A stretch of DNA of 64,000 nucleotides, taken from assembly GCF_041296385.1 (NCBI RefSeq), contig NW_027184083.1:372001-436000 (forward strand), read 5' to 3'. The notes beneath the pieces are model-generated. The model did no database searches. It was not told where the DNA came from and worked only from the letters and a program-made list of their open reading frames with translations. This stretch comes from Aphelocoma coerulescens. Its lineage: Eukaryota; Chordata; Aves; Passeriformes; Corvidae. The translations under genes and the position numbers were made by a program. This document shows, in pieces, positions 11,434 to 21,446 of the stretch (its first letter is position 1; every line of letters begins with the position of its first letter).

Positions 11434-12662
11434 TGTCATGGGTTAGCTAGCATAGTCCCAGAAGTGATGTTCTTGCAAAGGGGTGCTTACAGCTTCCTCT
11501 ATGACCTGACAGAACCTATCAGATGGCCAGTTTGAATATGGACAATTCTTTAAGCCACTTAAAGTTGTGACCGCCTCTGTGATCCACACTTAAGAATAGT
11601 AAACCCCGAGGCAGAACCTCTCTGTCTCGTTTCCGGTGCTGGGACAGGTGGCTGTAGGCCCCGTGTGGGGGGCCAGCGGGCCCACAGCCCTGCTCGGGCC
11701 ATGCCGGGTGCAGCCACAGCCATCCTGGAGCCGATGGGCCCTGTTCCACCCGCAGAACCCCCCCCAGCCTTGCTGTGGGCAGCCAGAGCGGCTCGGCTCC
11801 CCCCCTCTCCACTGCGGCCAAGATTCAGCTGAAGCTGCACCGCTGTCTGGCAGAGGTCATGTGACCAACAGTGATAAGCCACATTCCAGCTGCAAGGCCT
11901 AGGTGAGATTAATCCTTTTAGTGCTGTGAAGAGCTGAAAACCTGAGGGAAGAGAAAGAGGAGATGCTTAAAGCTGAAATTCTGTTGTAAAGCTATGATAA
12001 ATCAGAGTACCCATTGTAATTTCATGAAGATATGGGAGGTGGAGTGTTCAACTTGTACTTGTGATCTCAGCACCTGTGCTGAGATAGGCAGATGCTGATG
12101 CAGCTGTAATTTCATGAAAAGTTTGAACAGGGAGAGATGGAAGCGATGAGGAATTTTGCTCCAAATGGGAAAGGAGAAAACCTCAGTTCCTAGAGACGCT
12201 TCCAGAGATGGTCCTAAAGATGAAGATGAGGAAGACCCTTTGCTCCCAGGGAAGGAGAAGGGCCTCTGTTCTTAAAGATGAAATGCTCCCAGAGATGGGT
12301 GAAGACAACTTTTGTTTCTGAACGGCTCAACCTTAAATTTGTACCCCAAAAAACTTCAAGAGTGGACCCTCAAAAGCATTTGTGGGAAAAGCTGCAAATT
12401 GGGGGAAGGGACTGATATGCGAGCAGAGAGACTCTTCCTCTTCCTAAATGGACTGAACAGAGTTATTTGGAAATGGGCAGCTGTCTCGTTGTGATAATGT
12501 GTTCATAGCATGAGCAAGAGAGACTCCTCTTCCTAAATGGACTGAACAAGGTTATTATGGAAGTGGTTAACAGACTGAACATCTTAAGGGTTGTCCTTTT
12601 ACATTGTCAGTGGAAAAAGGGAGGAAGGTGGGGGGAGGAGAAGAGTTCTGAAGGTGTGGTAT

Positions 12663-13186
12663 TGTTGCCCACCGACCACAAACACAAACCAACAGAGAGT
12701 CAGTTTATGCGGTGCTTTATTCAGGGCCCGGGGACCTGGGGACTAGTGTCCCAAATCAGGCTTCCCAAAGGCCTATCGTTTCACTCAGCTCTTTATACAG
12801 TTTCAAACATTGGCACACATACAAGATTTAATCTTCAAAGTAAAACATACATCACAAGGATTAACAATTGATAATCATACCCTACGCCATATCTCTCTAT
12901 GGTTGTCTAGTCTTAGATAATGCTCAACGAGCTCCTACCACTGAAATCCCCCTTGCATGCAACATATATCAACCCAGAACAATTTACTTTTAGACAGGTT
13001 CACCGTGCCCAGCTAATTCACTAACGGGTTCACCATGCCCAGCTAATTCACTATTCCTAACCTCCCCACCCAGTACATTCTATTCCTGTTTCCCCAGAGA
13101 ACTATTTCTACACCTGAGGCCTTACAGCCTAGCAGAGCCTTAGCCTTACTACTTCTAAAATCCAATATCCTATCCTTTTTGTAACA
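12663..13186 (-). mobile_element. ERV-A 3' LTR
   Basis: 524 bp with TG...CA ends. On the minus strand it has a TATA-like TATAAAG near 12798-12791 and an AATAAA polyadenylation signal at 12721-12716. It appears identical to the 5' LTR at 21447-21970. Confidence 0.93.
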
Positions 13187-13199
13187 AGTCCCCCCTTTT
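13187..13199 (-). promoter_or_regulatory. ERV-A polypurine tract
   Basis: Minus-strand AAAAGGGGGGACT lies directly against the 3' LTR, where plus-strand DNA synthesis is primed in retroviruses. Confidence 0.9.
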
Positions 13200-13245
13200 G
13201 AGCATCCTTCGAGCTTCTTCTGGGTTCGCAAGGATGCTCAACAAT

Positions 13246-15822
13246 TCATGTCGCTGTTTCGCGATAAGCAGGAGGTGGAACGGCTGGTTCTGCCAGGACT
13301 TCTCTTCGCATTATCGCCTTCATTATTCGCCGAGTATGTTGACCTTCCTTGACAATCATTCCTAAAAGACACTTATATACTATTAAGGCAACTAAAATGA
13401 TTATAACAATCATGATTCCATATTGTACAATTGAGGATATCCATCCGGACATCCGAATTCCCAGGGAGCTGAACAGTTCTCCAACCCAATTGTGTTCTGC
13501 CTCTTTCTGAATATCATTCACCTTTCCTTCAATCCGTTCTAATTGACTTATATCCTTTTCTACTTCTTGTGTAACATTCGGGATGTGAATGCAGCAATGG
13601 TCGTCTCTACCATGCAGATATCCACATACGCCATGCTCCTTCAACAATATCATATCTAGAGCCATCCGATTTTGAATTGTCATTCTAGACGTAGCTTGTA
13701 ACTGCAGATTTAAGTCCTTGAATCCCTTCTTAGTCACAGCCGCTAACCTTTCTGTTTGTCCCAACAATTTGTACAACATTTCCCTGTTTCGATATGACGA
13801 TATTTGTGCAAAGAGAGATTCTAATACCCACCCAAATTTAATTCCTGAAGAAGGTTCATGCCAATCTTCCCCTTCTTCTAACCCTATGTCCCCAATTTCC
13901 TGACTGATGTCTCGCTTATGTCTTATTTGTATTTCTGAGGCCGTCAATTTTGTCGATTTCCAGAAAGGACAAAGAGTTGGAACTCCTAAAGTAATTTGTG
14001 TAGTTGGACCATCTACCGGCATATGAGTGGTCCAATGTCCATGACCCATTACCCAAACTAAATTTCCTGGAGCTCGGATTGATGTAGTTTTACAGTTTAA
14101 CTCTCCTTCTGTATTTTTGTCTTTTATCGTGTGGTTATATCCCCTACATTCACAGCCAAATCTCAAAAGTACCTTTACCGGCAGTAGACTCACAGACTCA
14201 CTTGGGCTGTCACAAGTGAAGACCTCAGTGCAATTCCAATCGGTCATCCTAGGTGCATCTTTCCTCCAACTATCCTGTCCTTGATAGGTCTTTGAGTAAG
14301 TTTGATTTTTCTGTCCCTTCCAATGAATACACCATTGAACTGTTCCTATATAACTATAAGTTTCCAACAAACTAGGTCCCCAGATTGTCTGCCATTGTTC
14401 CATGGTAGTTGTGTTTGTAACATTCTGGCATATCATTTCAAAATATTGTTCAGTTGCCGGGACTTCTCGTGTTTGCCTCTCATCGTATTCACACCATCCT
14501 ACTCCCTGGAATCTTCCGATTCTGGTAAATACAGCATTCGGAAGCTTATAACAATCTGCTCGAGTCCTCGGGGTTTTCCTCCTTATCACATTTGTCCGAT
14601 TAACCAATTTAGTTCGGCTCCTAATCTCCTGGGTACAACTTAAGGTAACTGTTCGATTAGATGCAGGCATGTCTGGAGCTGGTATAATTCCCCATGGTAT
14701 AGGGTCTCCTGCCGCATGGGGCAAAGGCAGACATGCAGTGATTGCTGATACATTTTGTGTTTGCCCAAAATCCCTAATTAAACCCACAATCAGATTCTCT
14801 GGTTTGGTTCGGATTTCATCCTCTAGTACCTGCCGAGTCACCCTTGTTCTTTCAACATAAACACTAATCATCCCGGTTGCCCACCAATCATCTCGAGCAA
14901 CCCAACACCAGTATTGTCCATTATCTTGCTGTTCCAGGACCTCTTTAATTACTAACACTATTTCTTGGGGTTTTCTTTTAATTTGATATTTCCCTTGAGC
15001 CACCAAGCTTTGTCCTCCAAACCACCATTCATACTCAGTATAGCTTTCGGTTGGTATCCTACATCTTAAAACCAAATCCTGCCCTTCCTTTGCGTTATAT
15101 ATTTCCTGTTCAGGCTTGATTCCTTGCTCCTGTTGTAATACCACTTCTACCTTCCTGACCCCATAACCTCCACTATCACCACAAACGATAACACAAAGGT
15201 ATTTACCCTCCGATCTACCAATCTCTGAGTTCGTTATATTCAACCATCCTCTGCTCTCATTTCCCAGCGTCCACCAACTTGTCCCTTGTACCTGTGGATT
15301 CCACATTTCCTGTGTCGTGTTCCATTTCCACCATTTCATTCTAATTTGTTTCTGACACCCTGTCTTAAACCTATGAGTACATTTTATTCTGAGGGGAGGT
15401 CCGTCCCACATATCTACTTTCCCATTTGGGAGATTCACCTGGACCTTATTTTCTGATTCTGTTTGGGAGATATTTAAAATGTCAAGATTTACGAATCCAT
15501 AATCATAAGTCCCTTTTATCCAAACCACACAAGCGTATTTTCCTGTTCTGGCTTTTGTTATATTGGATATCTGCAGGGTAATCCTACCTTTTTGCTGCTT
15601 CTCATCCCAGACCGTTTCTACTCCTTTATCGGGAATTTGATCCTTGGTGATCCATTTCCATTGTGCCCTGACTCTGTCCCGTCCAGCTCCCTGATCATCG
15701 ACAAACAAACATGTAAGATTTACATTTGAATTCTCCGGTACCCACACCCTTGATTCAGGTATTGTGATTTTAACAAAGGTTTCAACAATTATTATTTTAC
15801 TCAAGAGTAACAGCAACAGCAT
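13246..15822 (-). CDS. env: ERV-A Env with three N-terminal Ig-like domains
   Basis: About 858 residues. I chose the ATG at 15822-15820, which overlaps the pol stop as TAATG and starts a signal peptide (a Leu run, then SKIIIVE). Residues 30-325 contain three Ig-like units with core Cys pairs at about 39/99, 149/211 and 255/307, a core Trp after each first Cys, and G-x-Y-x-C before each second Cys (TGKYAC, EGKYLC, and full D-x-G-x-Y-x-C as DNGQYWC). A Cys-rich SU with many N-glycosylation sites follows. The furin site is RHKR at about 635-638. TM has an immunosuppressive-domain-like QNRMALD segment and C-x9-CC (wider than the usual CX6CC). The membrane anchor is about 803-820, and a ~40-residue tail ends with PPAY. 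No stop or frameshift is present. Env normally mediates receptor binding and fusion; the role of the Ig part is unknown. Confidence 0.9.
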   Translation of the reverse strand: MLLLLLLSKIIIVETFVKITIPESRVWVPENSNVNLTCLFVDDQGAGRDRVRAQWKWITKDQIPDKGVETVWDEKQQKGRITLQISNITKARTGKYACVVWIKGTYDYGFVNLDILNISQTESENKVQVNLPNGKVDMWDGPPLRIKCTHRFKTGCQKQIRMKWWKWNTTQEMWNPQVQGTSWWTLGNESRGWLNITNSEIGRSEGKYLCVIVCGDSGGYGVRKVEVVLQQEQGIKPEQEIYNAKEGQDLVLRCRIPTESYTEYEWWFGGQSLVAQGKYQIKRKPQEIVLVIKEVLEQQDNGQYWCWVARDDWWATGMISVYVERTRVTRQVLEDEIRTKPENLIVGLIRDFGQTQNVSAITACLPLPHAAGDPIPWGIIPAPDMPASNRTVTLSCTQEIRSRTKLVNRTNVIRRKTPRTRADCYKLPNAVFTRIGRFQGVGWCEYDERQTREVPATEQYFEMICQNVTNTTTMEQWQTIWGPSLLETYSYIGTVQWCIHWKGQKNQTYSKTYQGQDSWRKDAPRMTDWNCTEVFTCDSPSESVSLLPVKVLLRFGCECRGYNHTIKDKNTEGELNCKTTSIRAPGNLVWVMGHGHWTTHMPVDGPTTQITLGVPTLCPFWKSTKLTASEIQIRHKRDISQEIGDIGLEEGEDWHEPSSGIKFGWVLESLFAQISSYRNREMLYKLLGQTERLAAVTKKGFKDLNLQLQATSRMTIQNRMALDMILLKEHGVCGYLHGRDDHCCIHIPNVTQEVEKDISQLERIEGKVNDIQKEAEHNWVGELFSSLGIRMSGWISSIVQYGIMIVIIILVALIVYKCLLGMIVKEGQHTRRIMKAIMRREVLAEPAVPPPAYRETAT
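14848..15735 (-). other. Ig-like domain block of ERV-A Env
   Basis: This segment encodes Env residues of about 30-325. Each of the three units shows the Ig V/I-set pattern: Cys, core Trp, an L-x-I or V-x-I strand, then G-x-Y-x-C. Extra Cys residues in unit 2 (about 157 and 215) could form a second disulfide. Unit 3 (YWCWV) resembles the CD300/pIgR type of V-set. The homologous ERV-C Env has nothing comparable. Confidence 0.8.
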
Positions 15823-18800
15823 TAATTTTTGGCTTTGAACACCATTCTGGTGGGAGATAGGGGTTCCACCGACCATCGGGAGGGGACCTTTTTGACCCGT
15901 GTGTAATGGATCCAGCTGTTGATCCCGTCGACCTTGACGGCGGTGTAAGTTGTCATTATCACTTGATGGGGGCCGTCCCATGTTTCCTTCAGAGGCTCCA
16001 CCGACCAGTTCTTCACGTAAACTTGATCTCCTGGGTGAATATCGTGAGCAGGAGTGTCCAGAGGTAACGGTCGATTCCACTCCAGCGTGGATCTCAGTGC
16101 TGCAAGGGTCTTATTTAAAGACAGAACATAATTTACAATCATCTGATCCCCAATTACATGTGGGTCCCCTTGATAGGTTACAGCATGATATGGTTTGCCG
16201 TACAAAATTTCATACGGACTTACCCCTATCCTTTCTCGTGGTTTAATCCTAATCCTCAGAAGGGCTAGAGGCAATGCTTGGGGCCACTGTATTTTAGCTT
16301 CTTGACAAATCTTTTTAATTTGATTTTTCAGAGTTTGATTCATTCGTTCCACCTGACCACTAGATTGAGGTCTCCAGGGGGTGTGTAAGTGCCACTGAAT
16401 TCCCAGAATAGTAGAAACTTCCTGCACGATCCCTGCAGTAAAATGTGGTCCTCTATCTGATGATATTCCTAAAGGAACCCCAAACCTTGGAATAATTTCC
16501 TTGAGAAGGGTTTTCACTACCTCCTTGGCCTGATTCGTCCTGCAAGGGAAAGCTTCGGGCCATCCCGAAAAGGTGCACACATAAACTAGTAAGTACTTGT
16601 ATGCCTGAGATTTTGGTAACTCGGAAAAATCTATTTGCCAATAATCCCCTGGTTGTGGCCCTACACGTATTTTCCCCATTTGGACCTGTCTTCTAACCAA
16701 CGGGTTATTTTTAATGCAAATCGGGCAGGTGGCATTTATTCTTTTGGCCATTGTTATCATCGAATTAGAGAGTACTATTTTCTTTAGATATTCTACCAAT
16801 GCTTCTGCACCACAGTGGAGTTTGTTATGTTCAGTTTCCATGACTACTTTCATCAATCCTACTGGCAGTATAACTTGTCCGACCGGTGTTACATACCATC
16901 CTACAACATTCCTTCTTGCTCCAGTGATTTGTGCCAACCGTTCATCCTCCGGAGAGTAGCACGGTTTCTCTTCTAAATAAGGTGCAGCGGGATTTTCTCT
17001 TGTCGGTATCAGAGCCATTTGAGTCCAGACCAATCTGGCTGCCCTTTTCGCAGCTTCATCTGCCATCCGATTCCCCTGAAATTCTTTCCCGGAGTCTGCT
17101 TGATGACCTCGGACATGCATGATCGCTACTGCTTTAGGTAAGTGTACAGCTTCCAGCAACTGAATTATTACTTCCTTATGTTTGATCTGTGAGCCTTGAG
17201 AGGTCAAAAGTCCTCTTTCTTTCCACAAAGCCCCATGGATGTGAACCACACCAAATGCATACTTTGAATCAGTCCAAATGTTTACTTTCCTGTCTCTACT
17301 AAGGACCAATGCCCTTACCAACGCCCATACTTCTGCTTTTTGCGCTGAAGTTTCTGGAGGCAGTGCTTTAGCTTCCACTATTTCTTGGAGTGTCACCACA
17401 GCATACCCTGCATACCTGGTTCCATGCTCCATAAAACTGGATCCGTCCGTGAACAGCTCCACATCGGGATCTGCCATCGGGACATCTTTCAGATCCTCAC
17501 GGCTGGCATACACTTGTTCGATCACCTCCATGCAGTCATGCTCCAGTTCTCCTTCCTCTTGGGTGGACCTGAGGAATTCTTCTGGATTGAGATGGTTGGT
17601 TATTTTTAATTCAACATCATCTTGTTCCCGCAACTGAGCCTGATACTGCATCATTCTGCTGGAGGAGAGCCAATGCCCCCCTTTTTGTTCCAAGACGGCT
17701 ATGACCATGTGAGGTACATATACCGTGATGTGTTTTCCCAGTGTCAGTTTCCGTGCCTCCTGAATTAGGATTACCGTAGCAGCCACTGCTCGCAAGCACC
17801 CTGGCCACCCTCCGCTCACCATGTCCAGCTGTTTCGAGAAGTACCCCACGGGCCTCTTCCATGACCCCAATCGCTGTGTGAGTACTCCTAAAGCTAATCT
17901 CTGCCTTTCATGCACATACAATTGAAAGTCTTTTGTCAGGTCTGGCAGACCCAGGGCGGGGGCCTCTTTGAGTGCTTGCTTTAATTCCTGGAAAGCCTTG
18001 TGCTGTGTCTTACCCCACTTGAATTCGGGTTCCTTGATTGTTTCGTACAGTGGTTTGGCCATGAGTCCGAAATTCGGAATCCACAGGCGACACCAGCCGA
18101 CCATCCCTAGGAAAGATCTTAATTCCTAATTATTTCGTGGTACAGGGATTGCACAGATGGCTTGTATGCGATTCACCCCTATTCTCCTGACTCCTTGTGA
18201 TATTTCACATCCCAGATAAATTACCTTCTGTCGCACCAGCTGCGCTTTTTCCTTGGATACTCGGTATCCTGCCTGACCCAACATGTTTAATAGTTCAATT
18301 GTTAACTTTAAGCACAGTCCCCGCTCCTCTGTTCCCAGGAGTATGTCATCCACATATTGTAAAACAACATAAGAAAAAGGAGACTCTTTTACCTTGGTAG
18401 TTTTCCATTCCTCTAACTCCTTTGCTAGCTGGTTTCCAAAAATGGTGGGTGAACACTTAAATCCTTGTGGCAACCTGGTCCATGTTAACTGTCGCTTGCG
18501 GCGAGTGTCTGGGCTTTCCCATTCGAAGGCGAAAATGTATTGACTCTCGGGGGCCAGTGGGATGCAGAAGAAGGCGTCTTTTAGATCAATCACTGTGAAC
18601 CACTGAAAATTCTCAGAAATCGATGTTAACAATGTATATGGATTGGCCACCACCGGGTGTATATCTTTGGCAATTGCATTTACTGCTCTCAGGTCCTGCA
18701 CCAACCTGTATTTCCCATTTGGTTTCCTTACCGGAAAGATTGGAGTATTAAATTCTGATTCGCATTCTTGTAAAATCCCTAATGCTATAAATTGTGTGAT

Positions 18801-19343
18801 CATTGGGGCAATTCCTTTCCTGGCTTCCAAACTAATAGGGTACTGTCGAACTCTTACCGGGTGTGCCCCTTCCTTTAGTTCAATTTTTACAGGAACGGCT
18901 ACCCTGGATCTGCCCGGGGTCCCTGTTTCCCATACCCACGGGACTACTGCCTGCTCTATTTCCTGGGGTATCTCCTCTGTCTTTGTCTCTTTAATCACAA
19001 AAAGTTTTGCCAGATTCCCCTCCGGGATTTCTAGTTTAGCACGCCCTTTCTCGAATATGATTTTTGCATCCAGTGCCGATAATAAATCTCGCCCCAACAA
19101 GCATTCCGGGCTGCTTGGCATATATAAAAACTGGTGATCCAATTCTTTGTTTCCAAATTTGATTTCCAGTGGCCGCAAGAATGACCTCTCCACCACCTCC
19201 CCTGACACCCCTACTACTTTCACAACTGAATCACTTAACGGTCCTATTTGTTCATTGATTGCAGAGAAAGTGGCTCCTGTATCTACCCTAAATTCCCTGG
19301 GCCCCCCGTCAACTTCCAGGACCACTTTTAGATCTTTATCTAG
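15822..19343 (-). pseudogene. pol: ERV-A pro-pol, one nonsense codon in RT
   Basis: The frame continues directly from gag behind a UGA. The protease has DTGATFSAI. RT has PNGKYRLVQDLR, the palm LKDAFF and the catalytic YVDD. A single UAG at 18126-18128 interrupts the frame between the RT thumb and the connection (just before FLGMVGWCRLW); the same frame then runs open to the TAA at 15824-15822. The second part holds RNase H (FTDGSS, WTDSKYA), the integrase HHCC zinc site (HNKLH...CPIC) and the D,D,E residues (QIDF, SSDRGPHF, QVERMN). All catalytic residues are present. Without readthrough or editing of the UAG, RNase H and integrase are not made from this copy. Confidence 0.9.
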
Positions 19344-19346
19344 TCA
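19341..19346 (-). promoter_or_regulatory. ERV-A gag-pol stop, UGA in a leaky CUAG context
   Basis: Gag ends with TGA at 19346-19344 on the minus strand, and the next bases are CTAG; the pro-pol frame is the same. Gammaretroviruses make Gag-Pol by stop-codon readthrough, and UGA followed by CUA is a known high-readthrough context. No downstream pseudoknot was assessed. Confidence 0.75.
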
Positions 19347-21038
19347 GCTCTGATTTTGATAGTTCCCCATCATAAAGGCTTGAGCAACACCTTGTGGTCC
19401 TGGCGCGAAAGGGTTTAACCCATCATTCGCGTTCATTCCCTGATTTATGGGATTCCTTCCTGGAAAGTTACTCATCAAATTGAGGGGGCACTCATTCTTC
19501 CAATGACCTTCGGCGAAGCATCGGGCGCACTGATTGGGCCCCAATTTACCTCTACCCCTACCCATCATCTGGTTCCCTACATTCTGATTCACAAAACCTC
19601 CGAAACCACCTCTTCCCATGCCCCCGTTTCTTCTGCCTCGTCCCCTCCCCCGGCCTCTCACATTCATCTGACTTGCCTGTTGTAACACTGCCAACATGCT
19701 TGCTTGTTGCTTCTTCACTGCCTCTTTCTCTCTATTATTATACACTTTCCACGCTACTTCAAGCATTTTCTCCAAGTCCCGAGTGTCATTCCCTTCTAGC
19801 TTTTGTAGCTTCCTCCTAATATCCTCCTGTGACTGTCCCATAAATATCAAGGCCATTTGTAGTTTTCCTGCCTCCGATTCCACGTCTAAGTCTGTATACC
19901 TCCGTGCTATTTCTTTCAGCCTCTCCAAGAACGCAGATGGTGACTCTGCCTTATCCTGTCTTACCGCATACAACTTAGACCAATTTAAAGTCTTTGGGAT
20001 TCCCCTCTGAATTCCTTCCACCAACAGCTCCTGATAAACCTGCAACCTATGATACTCTTCTGCCAAATTAGGGTTCCATTCTGGATCTTCCCTTGGTACT
20101 ATTTCATTCACATTCCCTATTCCTTGTAGTGCTGGTGCTTGCAACTGAATCATGTCCCTTGCCCGATTAGACATAGCTTTAAATACCATCTCCTTTTCCG
20201 TAGAATCCATTATCGAGTCTAGCAACACCTGTAGGTCATTCCAGTCCGGATTCTGTGTCTTTATTACCATTTTCACCACCCGAGCCACCTTTTCAGGATT
20301 TTCTCTATAAGCTCCAGCAGATTGCTTCCAAATTATTAAATCATTGGGGGAAAACGGAACTTTCACTCTGACCCGATCCCCTGTTGGTCCAACTGCTTCT
20401 CGCAATGGGGCCATTAGATGTGCTCGAGAAGCGCTTTTTCCCCTGTCCAGACGCCCTCTGCGAGTACGCTGGGAGAGTGGAGTTCGGGATTGTTCCCTCC
20501 CTCTCTCCCTGGGTTCGGGAGTTCGGGATCGTTCCCTCTCTCCTTCCTCGGAGTCAGATTCCTCTTCCGAAGAATCTGAGTCCGGGAGGGGGAGGTTGAT
20601 TGGGTTGGATGGTGATACCAACAAAGACACATCCTCCTCAGGCTCAGAGAACCGTACCCTTCGCTCTTTACAACCCACGCATTCTTCTGGTTCCGTTTCT
20701 AACACCATCATTCCACATTTCCTCTGCCAATCCTTTTTTCCTATTAGCTGATAGAACAAATCCAAATAGGGTATCTCATCCCACTTCTCATTTTCCCGTA
20801 GGTACCGCATCATGGAGGTTATAATTTCAGAATTAATAGTGCCATTCCACGGCCACTGCATCCCCCCAGTTTCATATTCAGGCCATACCTTATTACAATA
20901 ATCAATCAATTCCCTTTTCCGCAGCTCCCGTCCCAATTTACCCTCCTTCCAATGACTTAGCAAACACCCGAGGGGAGATTCCTCCGGAATATCCTTATCT
21001 GAACTTGACAAAGCCCGAAACACCCGCAACGGCATCAT
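19344..21038 (-). CDS. gag: ERV-A Gag polyprotein
   Basis: About 564 residues from the ATG pair at 21038 (I take MMPLRVF as the start). The open frame extends 28 codons further upstream to a TTG at 21122 through a hydrophobic stretch, and there is no ATG there. In order: a matrix-like region, an acidic/basic linker (SDSSEEESDSEEGERERSR and RTPxxR repeats), capsid starting near PLREAVG with the YRENPEKVA helix and a major-homology motif (QDKAESPSAFLERL), an RG-rich stretch, then one CCHC knuckle (CARCFAEGHWKNEC). The start lacks the Met-Gly that ERV-C uses for myristoylation. I see no PPxY, P(T/S)AP or YPxL late motif in this protein. Confidence 0.88.
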   Translation of the reverse strand: MMPLRVFRALSSSDKDIPEESPLGCLLSHWKEGKLGRELRKRELIDYCNKVWPEYETGGMQWPWNGTINSEIITSMMRYLRENEKWDEIPYLDLFYQLIGKKDWQRKCGMMVLETEPEECVGCKERRVRFSEPEEDVSLLVSPSNPINLPLPDSDSSEEESDSEEGERERSRTPEPRERGREQSRTPLSQRTRRGRLDRGKSASRAHLMAPLREAVGPTGDRVRVKVPFSPNDLIIWKQSAGAYRENPEKVARVVKMVIKTQNPDWNDLQVLLDSIMDSTEKEMVFKAMSNRARDMIQLQAPALQGIGNVNEIVPREDPEWNPNLAEEYHRLQVYQELLVEGIQRGIPKTLNWSKLYAVRQDKAESPSAFLERLKEIARRYTDLDVESEAGKLQMALIFMGQSQEDIRRKLQKLEGNDTRDLEKMLEVAWKVYNNREKEAVKKQQASMLAVLQQASQMNVRGRGRGRGRRNGGMGRGGFGGFVNQNVGNQMMGRGRGKLGPNQCARCFAEGHWKNECPLNLMSNFPGRNPINQGMNANDGLNPFAPGPQGVAQAFMMGNYQNQS

Positions 21039-21422
21039 TCCAGAGGTATGCAACCACACAATAACACACACACACCTAGTAACACACAGACTAATACCAA
21101 TACCAATTACCACAATATCCAATTCCCTCCTTGCTTATCTCGTCGCCGCGAGAAGCAAGGGCTGGCTCTGCAAAGCTTTCGCTCTGTCTGACGGCCAGCG
21201 CCTAGGCTTTATAATCCAAACCAATGCCCCAACCCTGCGAGTAGAGACTCGTCTTACCGGGCAGGCTACCACCACCGGTTTAAAAGGAATAAAGCACCTT
21301 ATGGGCTTACCTCACAGTTGTCCGTCGGACGCGGGGTCGGGCACGGGCTGATGTCTCCCCAGAAATCACCTGGTGCCGGCACGGAGCAGATCACCCCGCG
21401 AACCGCCCCTACGACCCCCGGA
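21039..21422 (-). other. ERV-A leader
   Basis: Untranslated leader between the primer site and gag. It contains a short in-frame upstream extension of gag (from TTG at 21122, preceded by TAA) with a hydrophobic segment rich in Val, Ile and Cys. A non-AUG-initiated Gag, as in the glycosylated Gag of murine leukemia virus, is conceivable but unsupported. Confidence 0.5.
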
Positions 21423-21440
21423 GTCCTGCCGCGGTCGCCA
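21423..21440 (-). promoter_or_regulatory. ERV-A primer binding site, tRNA-Arg-like
   Basis: Minus strand TGGCGACCGCGGCAGGAC starts 6 nt inside the 5' LTR end. It resembles the ERV-C primer site (TGGCGACCACGAAGGGAC), which fits an arginine tRNA. The exact isoacceptor for ERV-A is uncertain. Confidence 0.65.
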
Positions 21441-21446
21441 GAAAAC

